Origin: Anomaloglossus baeobatrachus
Taxonomy: Eukaryota > Chordata > Amphibia > Anura > Aromobatidae
Assembly (NCBI RefSeq): GCF_048569485.1
Contig: NC_134354.1
Span: forward strand, 454,848,307 to 454,912,306
DNA: 64,000 nucleotides
Direction: 5' to 3'
In this document: piece by piece, positions 38,101 through 50,422 of the stretch
How positions within the stretch are numbered: the stretch's first letter is position 1
Layout of the letters: each line of letters opens with the position of its first letter
The notes under the pieces: generated by a model
The model's input: only the letters and a program-made list of their open reading frames with translations
Databases searched by the model: none
Told to the model about the DNA's origin: nothing
Position numbers and translations under genes: made by a program

Positions 38101-41100
38101 GCCGCCGGCTGCAATGAGAAGGACGGAGGTGGGCGGGATGTTTACATCCTGCTCATCTCCGCCCCTCCACTTCTATTGGCCGCCTGCCGTGTGACGTCGC
38201 TGTGACGCCGCACGACCCGCCCCCTTAGGAAGGAGGCGGGTCGCCGGCCAGAGGGACGTCGCACGGCAGGTATGTGCGTGTGAAACTGCCGTAGCGATAA
38301 TAATCGCTACGGCAGCTTTCACTAGATATTGCACGTGCGACGGGGGCGGGACTATCGCTGCAGCATCGGTAACACATTGTTACTGATGTTGCAGCGTGCA
38401 AAGCCCGCCTAAGTCCATCTAGTTCAACCCGTAGCCTAACATATTTGAGGGAATACTTTCCTGCATATACCGGGTTGAAAAAGACTGCGAAACGTACGTC
38501 CCTGGGTTTGGTGTACACCTCCTTCGGTTCTGATCGCTAAACGTTAAGTATGCAACAGTGGGGTTGACCCACCTGACTTATGGAGTGCTGCTGCATGTGT
38601 TTATATTGATTGTTATTGCTCTATATGTATACAATGTCTTGTTGACTATGAGCTGATGTTTTTCAATGCACATGCAGTATGACACCTTATGGGCTGTTGC
38701 AATACTCAGCTTTGGGAGACCCCATTTTTTGATCTGTCATTTTTACTACCTCAAAGGGATTAGTGCAATTTAGTGTGTTATATTATAACATTAATTTGTA
38801 TATTGCACTTTGCACTTTATCTGTACCTGAGGGTTTTTTTGAGCTTGCATAATGATTGTCAATTTTTTGCAAATTGATTCATGAAATGGGCATGGGTGCA
38901 ATATACCATTGGTATGGAGTTATACATGGTTGTGACAATTCAGGACTAATAATGATGAATTTTTGATGTTACTCTGATGTCTTTATTGTTGTCCTTACTT
39001 GTATTATAATTGCATCTAAATGCCCTATTGTGAATACAACTATGTATGACTCTGTATGTAAAGTTCAATCATATGCATTGTATAAATGGCGATATATTGT
39101 AATATTGCATACTGACACTTTGGCGATCGATACACCTTTGTCCATAATGCTTTTCTGAACCTTCCTGATTTGATGCACAAGCTATATGAAATAAAATGTG
39201 TTATATTTTCCCTTCAAAACCACTTTGAATGTCTTTTCTTGGGTCTTACATATGTTTCAGTGGTAGGGACACATAAACTTAGTCATATGAGTATGGAATG
39301 CCTCAACAATTTGATTGTGTGGATCTTTTTCTTCTCTTTAATATTTGATGGAATGGTAGCAAAATGTATGACAGCTGTGGCATTCCTGCACTTTTTCTAA
39401 TATGATGGTATCAGCCCAGCAACTTTCACAATACATTGCCTTAATGAGACCTTCTGAATGGGAGCCCCTCAATCTTATGGAGCGGGGTAGTTAAACAAGA
39501 ATAGTATTAAAATAACCTGTGGATCCTTTTGTATGTATATGTTAGAGAAGATATATTTCCATCTACTGGTTTACAACCCTACAGAAATGAAATAAATCAA
39601 TGGAAACATTTTGTATGTACATTTAGAGTTCTGGAGAATAAATTGCTGGTTTTACCTACAAAGTCGCGCTCACTGGTAGCATCCATGCTGTTCAGGCTCA
39701 TCGTATCAAATTTAAGTTCTGTCAATAAAAAGTGCAACATAGTTTACCAGACACATAATGCTAACCCTTTAATGAAGTAGCCAACAATTTACGGTAATAA
39801 GATTCTTAAAGGAAGGGTAAGTGAACGGCTAAAATACTTCCAAAATGTTCGAATCTACTTTTGCCGAAAAAAATGATAAGCATGTTATATGCCAAGATTG
39901 CACATATACAATTTTTTTTAACTTTGACTATATATGACATTGCTTTTCTAGACCCAAATGTACATTAGGCTCTTTTCCCATTGTGTTGTAGCACTGCGTT
40001 TTAGCAAATGCTCCAGAAAAACGTTTGGGGCAAATGCTAAAAGAATGTATAGGTCTCCATTCACACAATGAATGTCAAAAGTGTGCATTTGGTCTTTTTT
40101 TTATTACAAGATTGTATGGAAAATCCTATTAGACTACTCTTTTCTATACAGAGCTATCAGCTTATGTCACTGTATATTTGTGCATACTTTACAGTCTTCT
40201 GTTGGAGGTACACATCAGAAATTTTACCAAAATATGCCTTTAACAAAGAGCTTTTGGGGAATATATGAACAGAGTGTAAGTATTGATACAAAGTCTTACC
40301 CATGAGATCACAGTAACCCACTAGGATTCCCAATCAACCATAAAATCCTTTTACAGCAGAATACAAGGAACACTGTAAGTGGGTATTGTAGAGAAGTATT
40401 CACAAAAGGAAAAAAAAATCCAGCTCCATGAATGAGAAAATAAAATTGATGGCTTTATTTCCAGATTACGAGAGTTAAAATCCAAAGAGTCAACATGTGG
40501 AATCCCAAGGAGAATAAAGTGTCCTATGTTGATGCCAGCAGCTACATGTTTCAGACAATAAGTTCTTCTTGAAGAAAGAGTCATTGTCTGAAACATGTAG
40601 CTGCCGGCATCAACATAGGACATTTTATTCCCCTTGAGATTCCACATGTTGACTCTTTGGATTTTAACTCTCGTAATTTGTAAATAAAGCCATCAATTTT
40701 ATTTTCTCATTCATGGAGATGGATTTTTTTTTCCTTTTGTGAATACTACTAGGCCCAACAGAGGTGGTTTCTGTGCTCCTGATTTGTGACAGCCCAAGTA
40801 TAGGTGAGCTGGCAATGTTTCTTTGTATCTATTGTATAGAAGTACTGAATACCAGACTGCCAAACATATAGCAGCAAAGATACAAATGGATGGATGATGG
40901 GCATCAGTGCAGATAAGTGAGCACTTGGTATATGGCTTCTTAAGTATTGACTATTGTGCATATGGATGACTTACATATGGTTTGACTGTAGGATACGCCT
41001 AATACGTTGGGTGCAATAACCACCTAAAAAGTGACTATTTACAATCTAGGACGTGTGCATCTAAAATTGTTTTTTTTTCTTATATCATTGGCGGTTGACA

Positions 41101-44100
41101 CAGTGCCAGGGGGAACATCAAAACTTGGGAACGGTTTTGGTTCAGAATCCTACTTTCACCTAAAAAAAGAAAATCTATACTGCACATAACAGTAAAAAAA
41201 ATGATAAAACAGTACCTTTACGAAGAAGTTCTCTGTCTATGCCTAAGGGATTTCCAGCTATTGCGCCACTGAAAAAATAAACAATTATAAACAAACAACC
41301 GATTCCTATTTTAAAGGTTCTTCTATCTTAGCAATCATTTTTGTTCTAATGCATCCATAATGAAGACATAACACATTTGGAAAACAATGTTGATTAAAAA
41401 TAAAAAAAAAAAAATAATTGTATGTAGTCTGATCTGCAGTTATAATTTTTTACCTCTCTCCCCTTCCATTCACAGGGAGTACATCTGCCAACTGTGGCTG
41501 GTAGGCAGCTTTTGGCAAACTTTTCGAAAATGTGATTACTATGGATACCACTTTTAATTTCTAAAAATACATCTAAATGGTAAAGTACAGTATTGCACAT
41601 ATACAGGAGGGATCTGGATAGTCCAAGGAGGGATCATGAGAGTCCCAAGAGGGATCGTGAGAGTCCCAGGAAAGATCGTGAGAGTCCAAAGAGGGATCGT
41701 GAGAGTCCAAAGAGGGATCGTGAGAGTCCAAAGAGGGTTCATGAGAGTCCAAAGAGGGTTCGTGAGAGTCCAAAGAGGGTTCGTGAGAGTCCAAAGACGG
41801 ATCGTGAGAGTCCAAAGACGGATCGTGAGAGTCCAAAGACGGATCGTGAGAGTCCAAAGAGGGATTGTGAAAGTCCAAAGAAGGATCGTGAGAGTCCAAA
41901 GAAGGATCGTGAGAGTCCAAAGAAGGATCGTGAGAGTCCAAAGAAGGATCGTGAGAGTCCAAAGAGGGATCAAGAGAATCCCAGGAAAGATTGTAAGCAT
42001 CCCAGGAGGGATCGTGAGAGTCCCAGAAGTGATTGTGAGATTCCCAAGAGGGATCGTGTGAGTCCCAGAAGTGATTCCCATGTGAGCGTCACAGGAAAGA
42101 TTGTGAGTCCCAGGAGGGATTGTGTGAGTCCCAGGAGGGATTGTGTGAGTCCCAAGAGGGATTGTGTGAGTCCCAGGAAGGATTGTGTGAGTCCCAGGAG
42201 GGATTGTGTGAGTCCCAGGAGGGATTGTGTGAGTCCCAGGAGGGATTGTGTGAGTCCCAAGAGGGATCGTGAGAGTTCCAGGAGGGATCGTGAGAGTTCC
42301 AGGAGGGATCGTGAGAGTTCCAGGAGGGATCGTGAGAGTTCCAGGAGGGATCGTGAGAGTTCCAGGAGGGATCGTGAGAGTTCCAGGAGGGATCGTGAGA
42401 GTCCCAGGAAAGATCGTGAGAGTCCCAGGAAAGATCGTGAGAGTCCCAGGAAAGATCGTGAGAGTCCCAGGAAAGATCGTGAGAGTCCCAGGAAAGATCG
42501 TGAGAGTCCCAGGAAAGATCGTGAGAGTCCCAGGAAAGATCGTGAGAGTCCCAGGAAAGATCGTGAGAGTCCCAGGAAAGATCGTGAGATTCCCAGGAAA
42601 GATCGTGAGAGTCCCAGGAAAGATCGTGAAAGTCCAAGGAAAGATTGTGAAAGCCCCAGGAAAGATTGTGAGAGTCCCAGGAGGAATAGTGAGAATTCCA
42701 ATAGCATTTCCCCAGAGATAAGTAATTTATTCTGGGTTAAATGTCATTTATGAGAAAGCCATTCTTTCTGGGAAACTAAAAGGGTTAAGTGCTGACCCTA
42801 CATATTTACTGCTGGGACCCATAGTTGCTGAACAGATGCAGCGGCTGCACCCAGAATAGGTGGTAGTTAATTCCTACTTTACATTTAAGGCTACATAGAT
42901 AGCGATAAAGCAGTGTTTGTGAGTTAGGCGGCTCACTGTTTATGCCATGACAAGGTTACTGCTGATGACCACTTTAAGAGGGTTTTTCAAAGATACAGGC
43001 TGATCTGTGTAGAGTCACAGTACATTTAATGATATAATTGGGTGAAGAGATCAAAGGAGAATGATGCGACAGTGGTCTTGATATCAAAATGTTTATGACA
43101 TCGACTAATGTGCCGCTCTTTAAGGCCCAAGAATGGCATTGATGACACAGTTGACTAGTAGGGAGGGAGGGGAGTGGAAAGTAGTGACATCATAAATGAT
43201 GTCAGTCCTATATACGGAATGTCACAGACATGGCTTTCCACCTTTAGGCTATGTGCACACGTTGCTTTTTTTTCAGCGCGGAAAAAACGCACCCTCTGGC
43301 AGAGGGGAGAATTGTAAACAATGCTTTTTGAGAAAAACGCATCGAAAACGCATGCGTTTTTCATGCGGTTTTCATGCGTTTTTTTAGGTGCGTTTTTTTA
43401 AGACTTGTCAGTGTTAATAAAGTTGGTTGAACACAGACCTTTGGAAAAAAAAACCCGTGATGTCATTTCCTTCTCCACATTCTGGTTGGATAAATGGGAG
43501 GGCTTGGAATGGAAGGAGCACCATTTGAATTTTGGAAAAGTTGAAATAAACTTCGCGCACCATGTCACATTAGCAGGGCCCCTTGGGTACCTATACGTCA
43601 GAAAACCCCCACAAGTGACCCCATTTTGGAATCTGCACCCCTCAAGGATTTTATTCAGGAGTATATTAAGCATTTTGAATCCACAGCTACTTCACCCAAA
43701 ATGTTGCTGTAGCAACAATATTCTCACTTTTAGGCCCGTTTCACACGTCAGTGAAAAACACTGACGTTTTTCACTGGCGTGTAAAACATGCACATGTCCC
43801 TCCGTGTGCCGTGAATCACGGCACACGTGGGTTGTCTAAGTGCAATCCAGGCTCCGTTCTCCGTGGCCCGTGATTGCACTCAGTAATCATCTCACCTGCG
43901 CCCGCTCCCGCTCTCCATGGTGCTGATCGCTCCCGCGGTGCAGCATCCGGCTGGTGCTGACCCCCGCAGCAGCTGCTTCCACGTCGGCTGTGTCGCGCAT
44001 CATGAATATGCGCGACAATAATGAGCCGGCTCAGAAGCAGCAAGCTGCACGGGCTGCAGAGGACATCGCTGGACGCCAGGTGAGTTAAAATGATTTTTAT

Positions 44101-47100
44101 TTTAAAAGCACGTTTTTTTCTGGCACGTGTTTCACGGACCACACCACTGCGTGGTCCGTGGAACATCAGTGATGCCAGAAAAAAAATGGACATGTCTCCG
44201 TGCGGCAATCACGCACACGCGGGTACGCCGCACGGAGACACGTGCAGTGAAAAATCAATTATAATGGGTCTGCGTATGTCAGTGATTCTGGTACGTTTAA
44301 AAAAAAGCACAAACGTACCAGAATCACTGACGTGTGAAAGAGGCCTAAGGCTATGTGGCCATGATCCCGCGACACGGCGTCTAGTACACAGTGCCAGCCT
44401 TCCTGCAGCTGCCCATGCCCACGATTTGGGTTCAGGCTGCTGTGGAGCTCTATGCTACCTGCAGAGAACACTCTCGTCTCCGCAGCATAAATTGACATGC
44501 TGAGGCTCGGGAAGCCACGCCACCGGTCAGTTTATGCTGCGGAGAAAAGAAGCACAGTGGGCATGGGATCTCCAAAAATCCTTCCACTGTGCTTCTAGTG
44601 CACAACGCAGCGTTATGGACGCAGGGAAAAAACTCAGCGCCCATAACGCTGCAAACCCTGATTGTGGACACACAGCCTAAAAAGCGTCAATGGATGAATG
44701 GATGTCAAATATATATAACGTCCCACCCCCGCCTGCATATTCTAAGCTGGCACCTTTAGTACCTTTCATGTGGCACTAAAGGGTGCCTAGCTTAGTATTT
44801 ATCCAAAAAAAAAAAAAAAACAATGAAAAAAATGGCGTGGGGTCCCCCCTATTTTTGATAGCCAGTCAGGGTAAAGCAGACAGCTGTAGCCTGCAAACCA
44901 CAGCTGGCAGCTTCATCTTGGCTGGTGATCAATTTGGAGGGCTCCCCAGGCTTTTTTTTTTATTTATAAATAAAGAATTAAAAAAAAAATAACGTGGGGT
45001 CCCCCCAAATTAGATCACCAGCCAAGGTGAAGCTGACAGCTGGGGTCTGGTATTCTCAGGGTGGGAAGAGCCATGGTTATTGGACTCTTCCCAGCCTAAA
45101 AATAGCAGGCCGCAGCCGCCCCAGAAGTGGCGCATCCATTAGATGCGCCAATCCTGGCGCTTCGCCCCAACTCATCCCGCGCCCTGGTGCGTTGGCAAAC
45201 GGGGTAATAAATGGGGTTGATACCAGATGTGTAATGTCACCTGGCATCAAGCCCAACAATTAGTGATGTCACGGCGTCTATCAGATACCAGACATAACTA
45301 ATTGACAGTAAACAAAAGCAAAAAAAAATGACAAAAATTTTTTTATTAGAAAAAACACTCCCCAAATCATTCCCTTGTTCTCCAATTTAATAAAAAGTTT
45401 TTAAAAAAATGGGTCCGCAGAAATCCATTTGGACGTCCCACGTCGCCTCTGGACCTTCTAGAATATGGGGGCACGTTCAGGGAACGTATCCCCCATTTTC
45501 TAGGAGGGCAGACCCTCCATTTGAGGAGAGTGGGTGCCAAAAATCTGCACCCACTCTCCCCGGGTCACAGCTGCACAGTGCTGAGCAGCCAGCACAGCTC
45601 TCTGAACACAGTGCTGGCTGTCAGCTGCTCTGCACATGTGACCGGCCAGCGTGCACTGTGAAGGAGGGGGCCGCGGGGGATCAGCGCTGCGACCGGACAG
45701 GTAAGGGGGAATACCGGGGGGAATAGGGGGTGACCGGGCAGGGCCTGGGGGGCATTTTTCTGTCGCATGTCTCAAGGCACATGCGACAGAAATCATAGGA
45801 ACAGGGCGGCCGGTGCGCTACTGTGCGCGCGGCCATGTTGGATTTTTGGGAGGGGGGGTCGGGGCGGGCACTTTGGCGACACCGGGGGCTTTCCAGGACT
45901 TTGCCAGGAATTGAGGTCAACAGGAAACCTCTTGACCTCACTTCCAGGTAAATGCCTGCGTTCTGGCATGCCGACAAAGCCCGCGGACCGCAACAAAAAT
46001 GCAGCGAACTGCGGTGTATCTGCGTTCTGACCCCACATCATTGATATAATGGGGGAGAGAACGCAGCCACACCGCACAAAAGAAGTGACATGCTGCTTTT
46101 CTTTCCGCACCGATTTTTGGCATCCAAAACGCTGCATTTAGAAACACAGCGTGTGCACTGATTTTTCGGCTTTCTCATACACTTTGCTGGGAAAGCTGAA
46201 CGCATGCAATTTGCCACTGAAACGCTGCAGTTCTAAACGCAGCGTTTCCGCGGTAAAAAACGCAACATGTGCACACAGCCTTAAGGCTCCATACAAAACA
46301 TGATTTCATTGTCTCTGTTATTATTGAAAGTATGGGGGGGGATGTCAGGGAAATGGCTTGGTGAGTTCCTCTAAAAGCCTGAGAAAACGTAATTACATTA
46401 AAGGGCTATGCAGGCCCTATTTTATTTAAATTTTTTGCAGGACACATTGAGAGGTGTAACCCCTTCATGAGCTCAGCACCCTTATCTACACATTCTTCCA
46501 TTACAAGATTTTAATTACAAGCTATGCCTGGTTTTCTTTAGGCCACGTCTCAATAAGCAACATCGCTAGCGATATTGCTGCTGAGTCACGGGTTTTGTGA
46601 CGCAACAGCGACCTTGCTAGCGATCTCGCTGTGTGTAACATCCAGCAACGACCTGGCCCCTGCTGTGAGGTCGCCAGTCGTTGCTGAATGTCCTGGACCA
46701 TTTTCTTCAAAGGCGATGTCCTGCTGGGCAGGACGCATCTCTATGTTTGACACTGTGTGACAGGGTCTCAGTGACAGCAGAGATCGTTATACAGGTCGCT
46801 ACTGCTGCGACCTGTATCGTTACTGAGTCGTTGGTAAGATCTGACTGTGTGACATCTCACCTGCGACCTCCCAGTGACTTACCAGCGATCCCTATCAGGT
46901 TGAATCGTTGTCGGGATCGCTGGTACGTCGTTTAGTGTAACACTACCCTTTCACTTCCCCAGTTCAGAGGGGGCCTGGTTTGGCACATGGAGAGATAGAA
47001 GATTAGCGATAGGGACTAACCATATTTAGGTACACTTTGACATGGTATTATTGCTTTTGCGCTTTTTTGATCAAAAAGTGCTACCTATGTACTTTTCTTT

Positions 47101-50100
47101 TTAATGTGCACAGCAATATTGAAGCTCATGTAGTCATTAATCGCAGTGCATAATGTATGGCTGTATTTTGGCCACATAATGTACACCTCTACATTAATTT
47201 AATACTAAAGGTGTGCACACCCTATTTTTTTGTTTTTTTTGTAGAAGACAGTTAGGGGTGATGATGTCATATGGGTAATAACATGATATTAGGCACTGTA
47301 AGTGACAATGCCTGATGTGTCCCCACAACAGGTGGCGATGTCACAGATCATAGAGTGGCAGGCAGCAGCAACAGAAGGGGTGCTAGACAAGGGGAACAGA
47401 AACAAAACCAGTCATATTGCTAGAGCAGATAATTCTCATGAGTGTAGTGGGCATGCATGCTGTACTGATCTCAAATAAGCTGCCCCTTCTGATCATGTGT
47501 GTTCCACCATAATTCCTCCAACTCTATTACCTAACATCGGGATATTAGACAACAAATATACACTAAATAAACCAACCTAGTAGCGTGTTGGATTTCATTT
47601 GTTGTGTTGAAATCATTCTGCAGGAATATCAGCCCATGTGGACAGGATAACTTCTCTAATAAAGTGGTCACTTAGTGTAGGGAAAATTATAATTTTAATC
47701 AAATGTATCTTCTGCTTTTCAATATTTTCTCTTCAATTAGCCATGTACTTTAGATACTGTCACATCTTTTCCTGGTCCTGCTCCAGGAACATCTACCTCT
47801 GTCACTAGGCGTTGCATTATTTATTCTTCGTGAGCTACTGGAGGAGACTTCATGGCCAGAAACTATGGGCGGCCCAGACACTATCCAGCCAGGGGTCCTA
47901 ATGTGGCTTGGTCTGGTGATTCCACCCAGCTAAGTAGAATTGGTATGTGTGCTGTCCAGCAGCTGTGCAGGAGCAATCATGCTCCTGCTGAGACCAATGG
48001 GGTTGCACCACACCCTACCTAAATTCCCTGCTTTCTCTTGGGAGTTGTCAAATATTGTGCTTCATTTACTCCTTGCGCCTTAGGTATATATTTCTGCTAT
48101 TCCACAGTTATAAATTCTTACATGGGTTGTGACCCTGACTATTTGTGACTTTGTGATACCCACTAATCTTAACTTAAGCCTGTTTGACTTCACTCTTGTC
48201 TACCTCATAGTATCTGACTTTGGCTGGTTCTTGAATATGGTTTTGGCTACTAATTCTGACCCACTAGTTACTGTGACCCAGCTTAGTTTAACTAGCCTTG
48301 CCGGAAGCTTGCTCCTCCATCCAACAGCTACTCCATGGAAATAATGCAGGGGGTCCCATCCAAATCCATGCTTAAGGGTTATAGGGTGAAGACACAGAGT
48401 TCCTAATGGACCTGTTAGTTGAAGTGCTTTTTTGGGCCAAAGGCCACAGACAGTTTTTACAGATGGCTGTACAAGCATTCAGCCAACAGCTGTTCCTTCT
48501 TACTCTACCCTTAACGTTTATACTTATGTAAATGCATTTTATTCAAGAGATCAAAATAATAAAAGCTTTATTTACCTTCCAAGGGGTAAAACATTGATCC
48601 TCTTCTGTATCTCCCCAAGTCTCTCAGCATCCCTACACAATGCCACAGCGTGGCTGAGAGGTCATAAGAAGAAAATTAGTTACAAATATCTATCACGGCT
48701 AATATATATATTTATATACATATGTATATGTATATGTTACAAAAAATGCTTCTTGCTTTCTATAAGAAAAGGCACACTCAGGTGAGGGGCACACATATTG
48801 TATGAAACCCAGATTAACGAAAAACAGTCAGTTACCTTAGTATCCAATGACTCCATCGTATAGGCTGTGCTCTCTGCATGTGAGTATAGCCAGGGAATAA
48901 TATATCAACCTCTCTGTATTGAAGAAGAAAAAAAAAAAAGAACCTAAATAAATACTGAAAATAATAAAATTAGAAATCTCATAATAGTTAGTTAATATGA
49001 TACAGCTAAATTGCTTAGAGAATCCTGATCTTGTGTCATGTTCTTATTTTATTAGTGCCGTTTACTTCCGTTATGGACTAGGTGCTTTCTGTCCCTCAAA
49101 GTCCGATGCATTTTATTTCTCCCTAGTGGCCTAGAAGGTTCAGTTTTATACTTTATTTCTTTCCAATAGCTTAAAGGGAACCTGTTACCAGATTTTTCCC
49201 TATTGAACTAAAAGAATCACCTTCTACAGCTCCTGGGCTGCATTCTATGAAGGTGCACCTTGGCCCTAACTCCCCTTCCAGACCCCAAAAATAACTTTAT
49301 AAAACTTGTCCATTAGGTATACTAATTACCTGTGTTGGCCAGATGGGCAGGCTCATTTTCCGCTCTGTCCCCCCTCCTGCCGCTGATCGCTGTCCTCATT
49401 TCTCAATTGATGTGATGACGCCTCCGTCATCAACCTTGTTGCATTTTCAAATCTCGCGCCTCTGGAGTTATGTCGGCTCGCGCAGGCGCAGTTCGCTCAG
49501 CCATATCGCGGGCAGAGCAGAAAACATAGCTGCCCTCGCAATATTATGGGCGGGTACGAGCATGGCGCTGGTGAGGTCATGCACAGCGCTGACCATACTC
49601 TCGCGCCTGCGCATTTAGCTCACCAGCGCGAGCGAGGGCAGCTACGTTTTCTGCTCTGCCCGCGATATGGCAGAACAAACTGCGCCTGCCGACCTAACTG
49701 CAGAGGTGCGAGATTTGAAAATGCGACAAAATCAGCAGGTGACCACAAGAGGCAAATGAACATGGCGGGGGTTGGAGTGCAGAGCCAGTCAGACAGGGCA
49801 TCACTCTTTAAATGCAGCGTTTTGGATGCCAAATATTTGACAAAATCGATGCGTTTAAACCTACACAAGATCAGCAGGTGACCACAAGAGGCTAATGAAC
49901 ATGGCGGGGATACGCACCTATTCACATTGGGAGGTGCTGCCAGTCCAGTTTGAAGTCAGGCAAGTACCGGCATGGGAGACCGGCTGGGAATCCCTGGTTA
50001 CATTCTTTTTTCCTTATATTTAATATGGAGTGATGCCCTGTCTGACTGGCTCTGCACTCCAACCCCCGCCATGTTCATTAGCCTCTTGTGGTCACCTGCT

Positions 50101-50381
50101 GATCTTGTGTAGGTTTTTAAGAAGCCCAAAAAGATATAGTGTAGAGTAGGACCCAACAAAGGAGGGTGCCGTGAAGTGGCGCTGGGCTAATATTATGATG
50201 CATTTTAATGTTCTAAATACCTCTAATTTATTTATTAGGTAGTGTATTATTGTTTTATTGCAGAGTGCGACTGTTTTTTTATTTTTTCATATATTGTATA
50301 GGTGCTGCCAGTCCAGTTTGAAGTCATGCAAGTACCAGCATGGGAGGGCTGCTGGGAATCCCCGGTTTCATTCTTTTTCTT

Positions 50382-50422
<41 letters not shown>

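Larger units (their letters stand above)
43244..46283. mobile_element. Cluster of related elements with GGCTATGTGCACACG ends
   Basis: The left end TTAGGCTATGTGCACACGTT and the right end, read inwards, TTAAGGCTGTGTGCACATGT form an inverted pair 3 kb apart. Inside are two further self-contained elements (43731-44347 and 44347-44679) and, from 44690, the module also present in 20438-22362. It is probably a nested build-up rather than one element. No transposase frame. In ASL intron 7. Confidence 0.6.

Noticed and set aside
41593-42753. 386-codon open frame with RESPRKD repeats, resembling an RS-rich splicing protein
   Set aside because: It is a 21-bp tandem repeat without stops in most frames on both strands, lies inside an ASL intron and has no gene-like context.
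44783-46147. Several open frames of 70-137 codons on both strands
   Set aside because: They overlap each other within GC-rich non-autonomous repeats and match no protein family I know.
48129-48785. Open frames of 71-117 codons overlapping ASL exon 7
   Set aside because: They are on the opposite strand to ASL or in intron sequence and show no family features.
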